DNA from: Siphonodentalium dalli
Lineage: Eukaryota; Mollusca; Scaphopoda; Gadilida; Siphonodentaliidae
Length of the DNA stretch: 64,000 nucleotides
Reading direction: 5' to 3'
Assembly (NCBI GenBank): GCA_032622095.1
Contig: CP136062.1
Location: 248,001-312,000, forward strand
The notes beneath the pieces were generated by a model. It saw only the letters and a list, made by a program, of their open reading frames with translations. It did not search any database and was not told the DNA's origin. Both the position numbers and the translations under genes were made by a program. Numbering within the stretch: position 1 is the stretch's first letter; every line of letters starts with the position of its first letter. This document shows positions 40,231 to 53,059 of the stretch, piece after piece.

Positions 40231-42200
40231 AGTTGATCAATGAAAACATGGGCTGAGATGAGTTCTGTGTCATGGGTTCATAACCAAGTTGATCAATGAA
40301 GACATGGGCTGAGATGAGTTCTGTGTCATGGGTTCATAACCAAGTTGATCAATGAAAACATGGGCTGAGATGAGTTCCGTGTCATGGGTTCATAACCAAG
40401 TTGATCAATGAAAACATGGGCTGAGATGAGTTCTGTGTCATGGGTTCATAACCAAGTTGATCAATGAAAACATGGGCTGAGATGAGTTCTGTGTCATGGG
40501 TTCATAACCAAGTTGATCAATGAAAACATGGGCTGAGATGAGTTCTGTGTCATGGGTTCATAACCAAGTTGATCAATGAAAACATGGGCTGAGATGAGTT
40601 CTGTGTCATGGGTTCATAACCAAGTTGATCAATGAAAACATGGGCTGAGATGAGTTCTGTGTCATGGGTTCATAACCAAGTTGATCAATGAAAACATGGG
40701 CTGAGATGAGTTCTGTGTCATGGGTTCATAACCAAGTTGATCAATGAAAACATGGGCTGAGATTAGTTCTGTGTCATGGGTTCATAACCAAGTTGATCAA
40801 TGAAGACATGGGCTGAGATGAGTTCTGTGTGATGGGTTCATAACCAAGTTGATCAATGAAAACATGGGCTGAGATGAGTTCTGTGTCATGGGTTCATAAC
40901 CAAGTTGATCAATGAAGACATGGGCTGAGATGAGTTCTGTGTCATGGGTTCATAACCAAGTTGATCAATGAAAACATGGGCTGAGATGAGTTCTGTGTCA
41001 TGGGTTCATAACCAAGTTGATCAATGAAGACATGGGCTGAGATGAGTTCTGTGTCATGGGTTCATAACCAAGTTGATCAATGAAAACATGGGCTGAGATG
41101 AGTTCTGTGTCATGGGTTCATAACCAAGTTGATCAATGAAAACATGGGCTGAGATGAGTTCTGTGCCATGGGTTCATAACCAAGTTGATCAATGAAAACA
41201 TGGGCTGAGATGAGTTCTGTGTCATGGGTTCATAACCAAGTTGATCAATGAAAACATGGGATGAGATGAGTTCTGTGTCATGGGTTCATAACCAAGTTGA
41301 TCAATGAAAACGTGGGCTGAGATAAGTTCTGTGTCATGGGTTCATAACCAAGTTGATCAATGAAGACATGGGCTGAGATGAGTTCTGTGTCATGGGTTCA
41401 TAACCAAGTTGATCAATGAAGACATGGGCTGAGATGAGTTCTGTGTCATGGGTTCATAACCAAGTTGATCAATGAAAACATGGGCTGAGATGAGTTCTGT
41501 GTCATGGGTTCATAACCAAGTTGATCAATGAAGACATGGGCTGAGATGAGTTCTGTGTCATGGGTTCATAACCAAGTTGATCAATGAAAACATGGGCTGA
41601 GATGAGTTCTGTGTCATGGGTTCATAATCAAGTTGATCAATGAAAACATGGGCTGAGATTAGTTCTGTGTCATGGGTTCATAACCAAGTTGATCAATGAA
41701 AACATGGGCTGAGATGAGTTCCGTGTCATGGGTTCATAACCAAGTTGATCAATGCAGACATGGGCTGAGATGAGTTCTGTGTCATGGGTTCATAACCAAG
41801 TTGATCAATGAAGACATGGGCTGAGATGAGTTCTGTGTCATGGGTTCATAACCAAGTTGATCAATGAAAACATGGGCTGAGATGAGTTCTGTGTCATGGG
41901 TTCATAACCAAGTTGATCAATGAAAACATGGGCTGAGATGAGTTCTGTGTCATGGGTTCATAACCAAGTTGATCAATGAAAACATGGGCTGAGATGAGTT
42001 CTGTGTCATGGGTTCATAACCAAGTTGATCAATGAAAACATGGGCTGAGATGAGTTCCGTGTCATGGGTTCATAACCAAGTTGATCAATGAAGACATGGG
42101 CTGAGATGAGTTCTGTGTCATGGGTTCATAACCAAGTTGATCAATGAAAACATGGGCTGAGATGAGTTCTGTGTCATGGGTTCATAACCAAGTTGATCAA

Positions 42201-42201
42201 A
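42201..42201 (+). other. One-base insertion (GATCAAATG), copy of 37720
   Basis: Inherited in the second copy of the 80-monomer repeat. The copies near 45.1-45.3 kb do not carry it. Confidence 0.85.
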
Positions 42202-43974
42202 TGAAGACATGGGCTGAGATGAGTTCTGTGTCATGGGTTCATAACCAAGTTGATCAATGAAAACATGGGCGCAGATGAGTTCTGTGTCATGGGTTCATAA
42301 TCAAGTTGAACAATGAAAACATGGGCTGAGATGAGTTATGTGTCATGGGTTCATAACCAAGTTGATCAATGAAAACATGGGCTGAGATGAGTTCTGTGTC
42401 ATGGGTTCATAACCAAGTTGATCAATGAAAACATGGGCTGAGATGAGTTCTGTGTCATGGGTTCATAACCAAGTTGATCAATGAAAACATGGGCTGAGAT
42501 GAGTTCTGTGTCATGGGTTCATAACCAAGTTGATCAATGAAAACATGGGCTGAGATGAGTTCTGTGTCATGGGTTCATAACCAAGTTGATCAATGAAGAC
42601 ATGGGCTGAGATGAGTTCTGTGTCATGGGTTCATAACCAAGTTGATCAATGAAAACATGGGCTGAGATTAGTTCTGTGTCATGGGTTCATAACCAAGTTG
42701 ATCAATGAAGACATGGGCTGAGATGAGTTCTGTGTCATGGGTTCATAACCAAGTTGATCAATGAAAACATGGGCTGAGATGAGTTCTGTGTCATGGGTTC
42801 ATAACCAAGTTGATCAATGACGACATGGGCTGAGATGAGTTCTGTGTCATGGGTTCATAACCAAGTTGATCAATGAAAACATGGGCTGAGATGAGTTCTG
42901 TGTCATGGGTTCATAACCAAGTTGATCAATGAAGACATGGGCTGAGATGAGTTCTGTGCCATGGGTTCATAACCAAGTTGATCAATGAAAACATGGGCTG
43001 AGATGAGTTCTGTGTCATGGGTTCATAACCAAGTTGATCAATGAAAACATGGGCTGAGATGAGTTCTGTGTCATGGGTTCATAACCAAGTTGATCAATGA
43101 AAACATGGGCTGAGATGAGTTCTGTGTCATGGGTTCATAACCAAGTTGATCAATGAAAACATGGGCTGAGATGAGTTCTGTGTCATGGGTTCATAACCAA
43201 GTTGATCAATGAAAACATGGGCTGAGATGAGTTCTGTGTCATGGGTTCATAACCAAGTTGATCAATGAAGACATGGGCTGAGATGAGTTCTGTGTCATGG
43301 GTTCATAACCAAGTTGATCAATGAAGACATGGGCTGAGATGAGTTCTGTGTCATGGGTTCATAACCAAGTTGATCAATGAAAACATGGGCTGAGATGAGT
43401 TCTGTGTCATGGGTTCATAACCAAGTTGATCAATGAAAACATGGGCTGAGATGAGTTCTGTGTCATGGGTTCATAACCAAGTTGATCAATGAAAACATGG
43501 GCTGAGATGAGTTCTGTGTCATGGGTTCATAACCAAGTTGATCAATGAAAACATGGGCTGAGATGAGTTCTGTGTCATGGGTTCATAACCAAGTTGATCA
43601 ATGAAGACATGGGCTGAGATGAGTTCTGTGTCATGGGTTCATAACCAAGTTGATCAATGAAAACATGGGCTGAGATGAGTTCTGTGTCATGGGTTCATAA
43701 CCAAGTTGATCAATGAAAACATGGGCTGAGATGAGTTCTGTGTCATGGGTTCATAACCAAGTTGATCAATGAAAACATGGGCTGAGATGAGTTCTGTGTC
43801 ATGGGTTCATAACCAAGTTGATCAATGAAAACATGGGCTGAGATGAGTTCTGTGTCATGGGTTCATAACCAAGTTGATCAATGAAGACATGGGCTGAGAT
43901 GAGTTCTGTGTCATGGGTTCATAACCAAGTTGATCAATGAAAACATGGGCTGAGATGAGTTCTGTGTCATGGGT

Positions 43975-43975
43975 A
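43975..43975 (+). other. Private one-base insertion (GGGTAGCATA)
   Basis: An A is added inside GGGTGCATA, itself a G18-type variant (TTC to TGC) found at 39714 and 47052. Neither related copy has the extra base, so it is private to this unit. Confidence 0.8.
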
Positions 43976-45099
43976 GCATAACCAAGTTGATCAATGAAGA
44001 CATGGGCTGAGATGAGTTCTGTGTCATGGGTTCATAACCAAGTTGATCAATGAAAACGTGGGCTGAGATGAGTTCTGTGTCATGGGTTCATAACCAAGTT
44101 GATCAATGAAGACATGGGCTGAGATGAGTTCTGTGTCATGGGTTCATAACCAAGTTGATCAATGAAAACATGGGCTGAGATGAGTTCTGTGTCATGGGTT
44201 CATAACCAAGTTGATCAATGACGACATGGGCTGAGATGAGTTCTGTGCCATGGGTTCATAACCAAGTTGATCAATGAAAACATGGGCTGAGATGAGTTCT
44301 GTGTCATGGGTTCATAACCAAGTTGATCAATGAAAACATGGGCTGAGATGAGTTCTGTGTCATGGGTTCATAACCAAGTTGATCAATGAAAACATGGGCT
44401 GAGATGAGTTCTGTGTCATGGGTTCATAACCAAGTTGATCAATGAAAACTTGGGCTGAGATGAGTTCTGTGTCATGGGTTCATAACCAAGTTGATCAATG
44501 AAAACATGGGCTGAGATGAGTTCTGTGTCATGGGTTCATAACCAAGTTGATCAATGAAGACATGGGCTGAGATGAGTTCTGTGTCATGGGTTCATAACCA
44601 AGTTGATCAATGAAGACATGGGCTGAGATGAGTTCTGTGTCATGGGTTCATAACCAAGTTGATCAATGAAGACATGGGCTGAGATGAGTTCTGTGTCATG
44701 GGTTCATAACCAAGTTGATCAATGAAAACATGGGCTGAGATGAGTTCTGTGTCATGGGTTCATAACCAAGTTGATCAATGAAAACATGGGCTGAGATGAG
44801 TTCTGTGTCATGGGTTCATAACCAAGTTGATCAATGAAAACATGGGCTGAGATGAGTTCTGTGTCATGGGTTCATAACCAAGTTGATCAATGAAAACATG
44901 GGCTGAGGTGAGTTCCGTGTCATGGGTTCATAACCAAGTTGATCAATGAAGACATGGGCTGAGATGAGTTCTGTGTCATGGGTTCATAACCAAGTTGATC
45001 AATGAAAACATGGGCTGAGATGAGTTCTGTGTCATGGGTTCATAACCAAGTTGATCAATGAAGACATGGGCTGAGATGAGTTCTGTGTCATGGGTTCAT

Positions 45100-46900
45100 A
45101 ACCAAGTTGATCAATGAAAACATGGGCTGAGATGAGTTCTGTGTCATGGGTTCATAACCAAGTTGATCAATGAAAACATGGGCTGAGATGAGTTCTGTGT
45201 CATGGGTTCATAACCAAGTTGATCAATGAAAACATGGGCTGAGATGAGTTCTGTGTCATGGGTTCATAACCAAGTTGATCAATGAAAACATGGGCTGAGA
45301 TGAGTTCTGTGTCATGGGTTCATAACCAAGTTGATCAATGAAAACATGGGCTGAGATGAGTTCTGTGTCATGGGTTCATAACCAAGTTGATCAATGAAAA
45401 CATGGGCTGAGATGAGTTCTGTGTCATGGGTTCATAACCAAGTTGATCAATGAAGACATGGGCTGAGATGAGTTCTGTGTCATGGGTTCATAACCAAGTT
45501 GATCAATGAAAACATGGGCTGAGATTAGTTCTGTGTCATGGGTTCATAACCAAGTTGATCAATGAAGACATGGGCTGAGATGAGTTCTGTGTCATGGGTT
45601 CATAACCAAGTTGATCAATGAAAACATGGGCTGAGATGAGTTCTGTGTCATGGGTTCATAACCAAGTTGATCAATGACGACATGGGCTGAGATGAGTTCT
45701 GTGTCATGGGTTCATAACCAAGTTGATCAATGAAAACATGGGCTGAGATGAGTTCTGTGTCATGGGTTCATAACCAAGTTGATCAATGAAGACATGGGCT
45801 GAGATGAGTTCTGTGCCATGGGTTCATAACCAAGTTGATCAATGAAAACATGGGCTGAGATGAGTTCTGTGTCATGGGTTCATAACCAAGTTGATCAATG
45901 AAAACATGGGCTGAGATGAGTTCTGTGTCATGGGTTCATAACCAAGTTGATCAATGAAAACATGGGCTGAGATGAGTTCTGTGTCATGGGTTCATAACCA
46001 AGTTGATCAATGAAAACATGGGCTGAGATGAGTTCTGTGTCATGGGTTCATAACCAAGTTGATCAATGAAAACATGGGCTGAGATGAGTTCTGTGTCATG
46101 GGTTCATAACCAAGTTGATCAATGAAGACATGGGCTGAGATGAGTTCTGTGTCATGGGTTCATAACCAAGTTGATCAATGAAGACATGGGCTGAGATGAG
46201 TTCTGTGTCATGGGTTCATAACCAAGTTGATCAATGAAAACATGGGCTGAGATGAGTTCTGTGTCATGGGTTCATAACCAAGTTGATCAATGAAAACATG
46301 GGCTGAGATGAGTTCTGTGTCATGGGTTCATAACCAAGTTGATCAATGAAAACATGGGCTGAGATGAGTTCCGTGTCATGGGTTCATAACCAAGTTGATC
46401 AATGAAGACATGGGCTGAGATGAGTTCTGTGTCATGGGTTCATAACCAAGTTGATCAATGAAAACATGGGCTGAGATGAGTTCTGTGTCATGGGTTCATA
46501 ACCAAGTTGATCAATGAAAACATGGGCTGAGATGAGTTCTGTGTCATGGGTTCATAACCAAGTTGATCAATGAAAACATGGGCTGAGATGAGTTCTGTGT
46601 CATGGGTTCATAACCAAGTTGATCAATGAAAACATGGGCTGAGATGAGTTCTGTGTCATGGGTTCATAACCAAGTTGATCAATGAAGACATGGGCTGAGA
46701 TGAGTTCTGTGTCATGGGTTCATAACCAAGTTGATCAATGAAAACATGGGCTGAGATGAGTTCTGTGTCATGGGTTCATAACCAAGTTGATCAATGAAAA
46801 CATGGGCTGAGATGAGTTCTGTGTCATGGGTTCATAACCAAGTTGATCAATGAAAACATGGGCTGAGATGAGTTCTGTGTCATGGGTTCATAACCAAGTT
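45100..46900 (+). repeat. 51-monomer-offset copy of the 42.3-43.5 kb / 37.8-39.6 kb segment
   Basis: T56 at 45523, ACGAC near 45677 and C10 near 45815 match 42666, 42820 and 42958 at +2,857 bp (51 monomers plus one insertion). TTCC at 46370 matches copy 1 of the 80-monomer repeat (39031) and not copy 2, which lost that unit. This segment therefore descends from a full-length version. Confidence 0.7.
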
Positions 46901-48400
46901 GATCAATGAAAACATGGGCTGAGATGAGTTCTGTGTCATGGGTTCATAACCAAGTTGATCAATGAAGACATGGGCTGAGATGAGTTCTGTGTCATGGGTT
47001 CATAACCAAGTTGATCAATGAAAACATGGGCTGAGATGAGTTCTGTGTCATGGGTGCATAACCAAGTTGATCAATGAAGACATGGGCTGAGATGAGTTCT
47101 GTGTCATGGGTTCATAACCAAGTTGATCAATGAAAACGTGGGCTGAGATGAGTTCTGTGTCATGGGTTCATAACCAAGTTGATCAATGAAGACATGGGCT
47201 GAGATGAGTTCTGTGTCATGGGTTCATAACCAAGTTGATCAATGAAAACATGGGCTGAGATGAGTTCTGTGTCATGGGTTCATAACCAAGTTGATCAATG
47301 ACGACATGGGCTGAGATGAGTTCTGTGCCATGGGTTCATAACCAAGTTGATCAATGAAAACATGGGCTGAGATGAGTTCTGTGTCATGGGTTCATAACCA
47401 AGTTGATCAATGAAAACATGGGCTGAGATGAGTTCTGTGTCATGGGTTCATAACCAAGTTGATCAATGAAAACATGGGCTGAGATGAGTTCTGTGTCATG
47501 GGTTCATAACCAAGTTGATCAATGAAAACTTGGGCTGAGATGAGTTCTGTGTCATGGGTTCATAACCAAGTTGATCAATGAAAACATGGGCTGAGATGAG
47601 TTCTGTGTCATGGGTTCATAACCAAGTTGATCAATGAAGACATGGGCTGAGATGAGTTCTGTGTCATGGGTTCATAACCAAGTTGATCAATGAAGACATG
47701 GGCTGAGATGAGTTCTGTGTCATGGGTTCATAACCAAGTTGATCAATGAAGACATGGGCTGAGATGAGTTCTGTGTCATGGGTTCATAACCAAGTTGATC
47801 AATGAAAACATGGGCTGAGATGAGTTCTGTGTCATGGGTTCATAACCAAGTTGATCAATGAAAACATGGGCTGAGATGAGTTCTGTGTCATGGGTTCATA
47901 ACCAAGTGATCAATGAAAACATGGGCTGAGATGAGTTCTGTGTCATGGGTTCATAACCAAGTTGATCAATGAAAACATGGGCTTGAGGTGAGTTCCGTGT
48001 CATGGGTTCATAACCAAGTTGATCAATGAAGACATGGGCTGAGATGAGTTCTGTGTCATGGGTTCATAACCAAGTTGATCAATGAAAACATGGGCTGAGA
48101 TGAGTTCTGTGTCATGGGTTCATAACCAAGTTGATCAATGAAGACATGGGCTGAGATGAGTTCTGTGTCATGGGTTCATAACCAAGTTGATCAATGAAAA
48201 CATGGGCTGAGATGAGTTCTGTGTCATGGGTTCATAATCAAGTTTGATCAATGAAAACATGGGCTGAGATGAGTTCTGTGTCATGGGTTCATAACCAAGT
48301 TGATCAATGAAAACATGGGCTGAGATGAGTTCCGTGTCATGGGTTCATAACCAAGTTGATCAATGAAGACATGGGCTGAGATGAGTTCTGTGTCATGGGT
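46900..48400 (+). repeat. 55-monomer (3,080-bp) offset copy of 43.8-45.3 kb
   Basis: GGGTGCATA at 47052 matches 43971, G44 near 47129 matches 44048, ACGAC near 47301 matches 44221, CTTGGG at 47529 matches 44449, and GAGGTGAGTTCCG near 47985 matches 44905. The last unit carries an extra T (GGGCTTGAGG), and AAGTGAT at 47907 has lost a T. Both are absent upstream. The similarity breaks off near 48.4 kb. Confidence 0.8.
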
Positions 48401-50643
48401 TCATAACCAAGTTGTTTAATGAAAACATGGGCTGAGATGAGCTTCTGTGTCATGGGTTCACAACCAAGTTGATCAATGAAAACATCGGCTGAGATGAGTT
48501 CTGTGTCATGGGTTCATAACCAAGTTGATCAATGAAAACATGGGCTGAGATGAGTTCTGTGTCATGGGTTCATAACCAAGTTGATCAATGAAAACATGGG
48601 CTGAGATGAGTTTCTGTGTCATGGGTTCATAACCAAGTTGATCAATGGAAACATGGGCTGAGATGATTTCTGTGTCATGGGTTCATAACCAAGTTGATCA
48701 ATGAAAACATGGGCTGAGATGAGTTCTGTGTCATGGGTTCATAACCAAGTTGATCAATGAAAACATGGGCTGAGATGAGTTCTGTGTCATGGGTTCATAA
48801 CCAAGTTGATCAATGAAGACATGGGCTGAGATGAGTTCTGTGTCATGGTTCATAACCAAGGTTGATCAATGAAAACATGGGCTGAGATGAGTTCTGTGTC
48901 ATGGGTTCATAACCAAGTTGATCAATGAAGACGTGGGCTGAGATGAGTTCTGTGTCATGGGTTCATAACCAAGTTGATCAATGAAAACGTGGGCTGAGAT
49001 GAGTTCTGTGTCATGGGTTCATAACCAAGTTGATCAATGAAGACATGGGCTGAGATGAGTTCTGTGTCATGGGTTCATAACCAAGTTGATCAATGAAAAC
49101 AATGGGCTGAGATGAGTTCTGTGTCATGGGTTCATAACCAAGTTGATCAATGAAGACATGGGCTGAGATGAGTTCTGTGCCATGGGTTCATAACCAAGTT
49201 GATCAATGAAAACATGGGTTGAGATGAGTTCTGTGTCATGGGTTCATAACCAAGTTGATCAATGAAAACATGGGCTGAGATGAGTTCTGTGTCATGGGTT
49301 CATAACCAAGTTGATCAATGAAAACATGGGCTGAGATGAGTTCTGTGTCATGGGTTCATAACCAAGTTGATCAATGAAAAACATGGGCTGAGATGAGTTC
49401 TGTGTCATGGGTTCATAACCAAGTTGATCAATGAAGACATGAGCTGAGATGAGTTCTGTGTTATGGGTTCATAACCAAGTTGATCAATGAAGACATGGGC
49501 TGAAATGAGTTCTGTGTCATGGGTTCATAACCAAGTTGATCAATGAAAACATGGGCTGAGATGAGTTCTGTGTCATGGGTTCATAACCAAGTTGATCAAT
49601 GAAAACATGGGCTGAGATGAGTTCTGTGTCATGGGTTCATAAACAAGTTGATCAATGAAAACATGGGCTGAGATGAGTTCCGTGTCATGGGTTCATAACC
49701 AAGTTGATCAATGAAGACATGGGCTGAGATGAGTTCTGTGTCATGGGTTCATAACCAAGTTGATCAATGAAAACATGGGCTGAGATGAGTTCTGTGTCAT
49801 GGGTTCATAACCAAGTTGATCAATGAAAACATGGGCTGAGATGAGTTCTGTGTCATGGGTTCATAACCAAGTTGATCAATGAAGACATGGGCTGAGATGA
49901 GTTCTGTGTCATGGGTTCATAACCAAGTTGATCAATGAAGACATGGGCTGAGATGAGTTCTGTGTCATGGGTTCATAACCAAGTTGATCAATGAAAACAT
50001 GGGCTGAGATGAGTTCTGTGTCATGGGTTCATAACCAAGTTGATCAATGAAAACATGGGCTGAGATGAGTTCTGTGTCATGGGTTCATAACCAAGTTGAT
50101 CAATGAAAACATGGGCTGAGATGAGTTCCGTGTCATGGGTTTATAACCAAGTTGATCAATGAAGACATGGGCTGAGATGAGTTCTGTGTCATGGGTTCAT
50201 AACCAAGTTGATCAATGAAAACATGGGCTGAGATGAGTTCTGTGTCATGGGTTCATAACCAAGTTGATCAATGAAAACATGGGCTGAGATGAGTTCTGTG
50301 TCATGGGTTCATAACCAAGTTGATCAATGAAAACATGGGCTGAGATGAGTTCTGTGTCATGGGTTCATAACCAAGTTGATCAATGAAAACATGGGCTGAG
50401 ATGAGTTCTGTGTCATGGGTTCATAACCAAGTTGATCAATGAAGACATGGGCTGAGATGAGTTCTGTGTCATGGGTTCATAACCAAGTTGATCAATGAAA
50501 ACATGGGCTGAGATGAGTTCTGTGTCATGGGGTTCATAACCAAGTTGATCAATGAAAACATGGGCTGAGATGAGTTCTGTGTCATGGGTTCATAACCAAG
50601 TTGATCAATGAAAACATGGGCTGAGATGAGTTCTGTGTCATGG
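47907..50643 (+). other. Cluster of 11 single-base indels
   Basis: Approximate positions: deletions at 47907 (AAGTGAT) and 48847 (CATGGTTC); insertions at 47982 (GGCTTGAG), 48243 (AAGTTTGAT), 48442 (GAGCTTCTG), 48611 (GAGTTTCTG), 48860 (CCAAGGTTG), 49101 (AACAATGGG), 49381 (GAAAAACATG), 50531 and 50643 (both CATGGGGTT). Nine are insertions. Most lengthen an existing run or duplicate a neighbouring base. Only eight other indels are spread over the remaining 61 kb. None of the 11 is shared with its parent copy at 44-45 kb or 31-32 kb. Extra substitutions also occur here: GTTGTTTAATG near 48414 and ACATCGGC near 48485. A weakly supported stretch of consensus is the likeliest reading; genuine recent mutation is the alternative. 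Confidence 0.85.
48420..49850 (+). repeat. Long-distance copy of the 31.2-32.65 kb block
   Basis: CACAACC near 48459, T2 at 48667, AGACGTGGG near 48929, C10 near 49179, GGGTTGAG at 49216, GAGCTGAG at 49441, AAACAAG at 49641 and TTCC at 49679 repeat the order of 31262-32480, about 17.2 kb upstream (307 monomers plus indels). GAGCTGAG is otherwise found only at 32241. One monomer is added between CACAACC and T2, as in the older 29.3-kb unit, and one is missing before GAGCTGAG. The block is therefore a sister of the 31-kb block and not an exact copy. Confidence 0.8.
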
Positions 50644-52239
50644 GGTTCATAACCAAGTTGATCAATGAAAACATGGGCTGAGATGAGTTCTGTGTCATGG
50701 GTTCATAACCAAGTTGATCAATGAAGACATGGGCTGAGATGAGTTCTGTGTCATGGGTTCATAACCAAGTTGATCAATGAAAACATGGGCTGAGATGAGT
50801 TCTGTGTCATGGGTTCATAACCAAGTTGATCAATGAAGACATGGGCTGATATGAGTTCTGTGTCATGGGTTCATAACCAAGTTGATCAATGAAAACGTGG
50901 GCTGAGATCAGTTCTGTGTCATGGGTTAATAACAAAGTTGATCAATGAAGACATGGGCTGAGATGAGTTCTGTGTCATGGGTTCATAACCAAGTTGATCA
51001 ATGAAAACATGGGCTGAAATGAGTTCTGTGTCATGGATTCATAACCAAGTTGATCAATGAAGACATGGGCTGAGATGAGTTCTGTGCCATGGGTTCATAA
51101 CCAAGTTGATCAATGAAAACATGGGCTGAGATGAGTTCTGTGTCATGGGTTCATAACCAAGTTGATCAATGAAAACATGGGCTGAGATGAGTTCTGTGTC
51201 ATGGGTTCATAACCAAGTTGATCAATGAAAACATGGGCTGAGATGAGTTCTGTGTCATGGGTTCATAACCAAGTTGATCAATGAAAACATGGGCTGAGAT
51301 GAGTTCTGTGTCATGGGTTCATAACCAAGTTGATCAATGAAAACATGGGCTGAGATGAGTTCTGTGTCATGGGTTCATAACCAAGTTGATCAATGAAGAC
51401 ATGGGCTGAGATGAGTTCTGTGTCATGGGTTCATAACCAAGTTGATCAATGAAGACATGGGCTGAGATGAGTTCTGTGTCATGGGTTCATAACCAAGTTG
51501 ATCAATGAAGACATGGGCTGAGATGAGTTCTGTGTCATGGGTTCATAACCAAGTTGATCAATGAAAACATGGGCTGAGATGAGTTCTGTGTCATGAGTTC
51601 ATAACCAAGTTGATCAATGAAAACATGGGCTGAGATGAGTTCTGTGTCATGGGTTCATAACCAAGTTGATCAATGAAAACATGGGCTGAGATGAGTTCTG
51701 TGTCATGGGTTCATAACCAAGTTGATCAATGAAAACATGGGCTGAGATGAGTTCCGTGTCATGGGTTCATAACCAAGTTGATCAATGAAGACATGGGCTG
51801 AGATGAGTTCTGTGTCATGGGTTCATAACCAAGTTGATCAATGAAAACGTGGGCTGAGATGAGTTCTGTGTCATGGGTTCATAACCAAGTTGATCAATGA
51901 AGACATGGGCTGAGATGAGTTCTGTGTCATGGGTTCATAACCAAGTTGATCAATGAAAACATGGGCTGAGATGAGTTCTGTGTCATGGGTTCATAACCAA
52001 GTTGATCAATGAAGACATGGGCTGAGATGAGTTCTGTGTCATGGGTTCATAACCAAGTTGATCAATGAAAACATAGGCTGAGATGAGTTCTGTGCCATGG
52101 GTTCATAACCAAGTTGATCAATGAAAACATGGGCTGAGATGAGTTCTGTGTCATGGGTTCATAACCAAGTTGATCAATGAAGACATGGGCTGAGATGAGT
52201 TCCGTGTCATGGGTTCATAACCAAGTTGATCAATGAAGA

Positions 52240-52450
52240 CATGGGCTGAGATGAGTTCCGTGTCAGGGGTTCATAACCAAGTTGATCAATGCAGACATGG
52301 GCTGAGATGAGTTCTGTGTCATGGGTTCATAACCAAGTTGATCAATGAAAACATGGTCTGAGATGAGTTCTGTGTCATGGGTTCATAACCAAGTTGATCA
52401 ATGAAAACATGGGCTGAGATGAGTTCTGTGTCATGGGTTCATAACCAAGT
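52240..52450 (+). repeat. Short 15-monomer-offset duplicate (pair with 53080-53290)
   Basis: TTCCGTGTCAGGGG, TGCAGAC and ACATGGTCTG occur in successive units near 52258, 52291 and 52352, and again exactly 840 bp (15 monomers) later. The shared stretch is only about four monomers. TGCAGAC with ATGGTCTG also recurs near 57163-57228. Confidence 0.8.
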
Positions 52451-53059
52451 TGATCAATGAAGACATGGGCTGAGATGAGTTCTGTGTCATGGGTTCATAA
52501 CCAAGTTGATCAATGAAGACATGCGCTGAGATGAGTTCTGTGTCATGGGTTCATAACCAAGTTGATCAATGAAAACATAGGCTGAGATGAGTTCTGTGTC
52601 ATGGGTTCATAACCAAGTTGATCAATGAAAACATGGGCTGAGATGAGTTCTGTGTCATGGGTTCATAACCAAGTTGATCAATGAAGACATGGGCTGAGAT
52701 GAGTTCCGTGTCATGGGTTCATAACCAAGTTGATCAATGAAGACATGGGCTGAGATGAGTTCTGTGTCATGGGTTCATAACCAAGTTGATCAATGAAAAC
52801 ATGGGCTGAGATGAGTTATGTGTCATGGGTTCATAACCAAGTTGATCAATGAAAACATGGGCTGAGATGAGTTCTGTGTCATGGGTTCATAACCAAGTTG
52901 ATCAATGAAGACATGGGCTGAGATGAGTTCTGTGTCATGGGTTCATAACCAAGTTGATCAATGAAAACATGGGCTGAGATGAGTTCTGTGTCATGGGTTC
53001 ATAATCAAGTTGATCAATGAAAACATGGGCTGAGATGAGTTCTGTGTCATGGGTTCATA

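Larger units (their letters stand above)
40231..44488 (+). repeat. 80-monomer repeat, copy 2, reduced to 76 monomers
   Basis: Tandem copy of 35750-40230. After about 43.5 kb the offset to copy 1 falls from 80 to 76 monomers: GGGTGCATA at 39714 against 43971, ACGAC near 39963 against 44221, and CTTGGG at 40191 against 44449. Four monomers, including the TTCC/GTATC unit, were therefore lost. A private inserted A turns GGGTGCATA into GGGTAGCATA at about 43975. Confidence 0.85.

Noticed and set aside
48420-49850. Insertion of a mobile element to explain the change at 48.4 kb
   Set aside because: The sequence on both sides is ordinary satellite in the same phase, with no target-site duplication, terminal repeats or foreign bases.
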